Origin: Gemmatimonadota bacterium
GTDB taxonomy: Bacteria > Latescibacterota > UBA2968 > UBA8231
Direction of reading: 5' to 3'
DNA length: 6,758 bases
NCBI GenBank assembly: GCA_026706165.1
Contig: JAPOZF010000572.1
Span: 1-6,758 of the forward strand
The position numbers and the translations under genes are program-made. Under the pieces are notes generated by a model. The model was given only the letters and a program-made list of their open reading frames with translations, was not told where the DNA came from and did no database searches. This document shows positions 5,833-6,758 of the stretch, in pieces. The stretch's first letter is position 1; every line of letters starts with the position of its first letter.

Positions 5833-6758
5833 TCAGAAACCCAGTATCAGGCTCATGAACATCGACGTGGTCCTGCTGTTGCGCTGCTGCTGGCGCGCGT
5901 CGAGGAACCCGACCCTGCGGTAGGCCAGTCCCGTGTTGACGGTCATGTCGTAGCCGAAGTACTCGGAGAGGTTGGTGACGAACAGAGCCCAGTCCCGGCT
6001 CTCGAAGCTGCGGCTGTCGTCGGTCAGGTCCTTGAACTGGTAGGCGAGGCCGGACAACGGCAGACCCTGCATGCCCGCCTTGACGGCGGTTCTCGAAGTC
6101 ACCCGGTACTCGGCCTTGAGAATCGGCATGATCTCGCGCTCGTGGGTCAGCGGAACTCCCAGGCTGCGGCGCTCCCGGCGCAGATAGAGCAGTTTGAACT
6201 GCGGCGTGAGGGTCAACCTGCCGCGGCGCCAGGACCAGCTCGTCTTGTGCACCCCGGCCAGCAGACCCAGGCGGTCCTCCGGCTGGAAAACGCCGTCGTC
6301 GAAAAGTCTCTCCCGCTGTTCGTTGATCTCCACCTTCACCCGGTTGACCAGCTGGAGACGGCCGAACGCCGTCAGGCGGCTGGTCACATGGCTGCGGTTG
6401 GCGAGGCTGTTGCGGTAGTTGAGCTCGTCGGCGACCCGCAGCGTGCCGAACTGACTTTCGTACTTGACCCCGCTGAAATTGTAGGCGCCGCTGGGGACCT
6501 CCGAGACGCTCACGGTCTCGTTGGGAATGTCGTCGCGGACGCGCTTGATCTCGTGCTCGAAGCGGACCTCGCCCAGACCGGGTTCGCGCAACGTGTAGTG
6601 GAGGCGCAGGTAGTCGACGCGGTTCCCGCGCCCGCCGGCGATCTGTTCGGTGCGCAGAAGTCCGGGTACCAGGCGCAGACCCGGCAAGGGCTCCGCCCAG
6701 GTGCTGAGGTGGAACCCCTCCAGGTCGAGGTCATAGGGGTACTCGGGATCGATGTCGT
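5833..6758 (-). CDS. Probable outer-membrane beta-barrel protein, C-terminal 307 residues
   Basis: The frame is open to the right window edge, so the 5' end and any signal peptide lie outside. A TTG at 6685-6687 is not the start, because coding-like sequence (such as DLDLEGFHLSTWAEPLPGL) continues upstream of it. The visible 307 residues are a run of amphipathic strands with alternating polar and aliphatic or aromatic residues, rich in Arg, Tyr and Leu, with charged turns (for example RVRDDIPNE and DLTDDSRS). The chain ends in MFMSLILGF; a terminal Phe with alternating hydrophobic residues is the usual BAM recognition signal of outer-membrane barrels. I do not recognise a family, and no plug, TonB box or haem motif is seen in this part. 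It ends with a double stop (TGATGA, 5830-5835) 28 nt before the TPR gene, so the two are probably co-transcribed. It may be a porin-like, assembly or transport barrel, or a structural surface protein. Confidence 0.8.
   Translation of the reverse strand, partial: DIDPEYPYDLDLEGFHLSTWAEPLPGLRLVPGLLRTEQIAGGRGNRVDYLRLHYTLREPGLGEVRFEHEIKRVRDDIPNETVSVSEVPSGAYNFSGVKYESQFGTLRVADELNYRNSLANRSHVTSRLTAFGRLQLVNRVKVEINEQRERLFDDGVFQPEDRLGLLAGVHKTSWSWRRGRLTLTPQFKLLYLRRERRSLGVPLTHEREIMPILKAEYRVTSRTAVKAGMQGLPLSGLAYQFKDLTDDSRSFESRDWALFVTNLSEYFGYDMTVNTGLAYRRVGFLDARQQQRNSRTTSMFMSLILGF

Noticed and set aside
5130..5858. A 242-codon plus-strand frame across the TPR gene start and the barrel gene end
   Set aside because: It is the same antisense effect in GC-rich DNA, it runs across two real genes and their ribosome site, and it shows no recognisable domain.
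6685..6687. TTG as the start of the barrel protein
   Set aside because: The same frame continues upstream to the window edge with strand-like sequence, no signal peptide follows the TTG, and no Shine-Dalgarno is evident.

Overview
The window reads as a chromosomal segment from a GC-rich diderm (Gram-negative-type) bacterium. Signs are an outer-membrane-type beta-barrel C-terminus, an Sec-type signal peptide, a lipobox, and a very strong anti-Shine-Dalgarno match. I cannot place the organism by sequence alone. The mix of a giant TPR protein, a DUF5683-like protein and an OPT-like 'peptide transporter' is most familiar from little-cultured environmental phyla (Latescibacterota, Planctomycetota and relatives); this is a weak inference.

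Everything real lies on the minus strand, so transcription runs from right to left. In that order: (1) the C-terminal 307 residues of a probable outer-membrane beta-barrel (5833-6758, 5' end off the window); (2) a 1081-residue exported or membrane-anchored TPR-repeat protein (2559-5804); (3) a 192-residue DUF5683-like membrane protein with a signal peptide (1967-2545); (4) a 237-residue LppM/DUF3153-like lipoprotein with a second, C-terminal membrane anchor (1254-1967); (5) the N-terminal 408 residues of a polytopic OPT-superfamily-like transporter (1-1224, 3' end off the window). Gaps are 28, 13, -1 and 29 nt, so the five genes look like one operon. No promoter, terminator, RNA gene, mobile element or CRISPR is visible, and no stretch over 29 nt lacks a gene.

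Taken together the genes suggest an envelope module: a barrel in the outer membrane, a long TPR scaffold in the periplasm, two small membrane-anchored proteins, and an inner-membrane transporter. No catalytic domain is present in the visible parts. A shared function is inferred from order and spacing only. Two DNA-level oddities sit inside coding sequence: a perfect 10-bp-stem hairpin at 210-233 in the transporter gene and a perfect 18-bp palindrome at 4868-4885 in the TPR gene.
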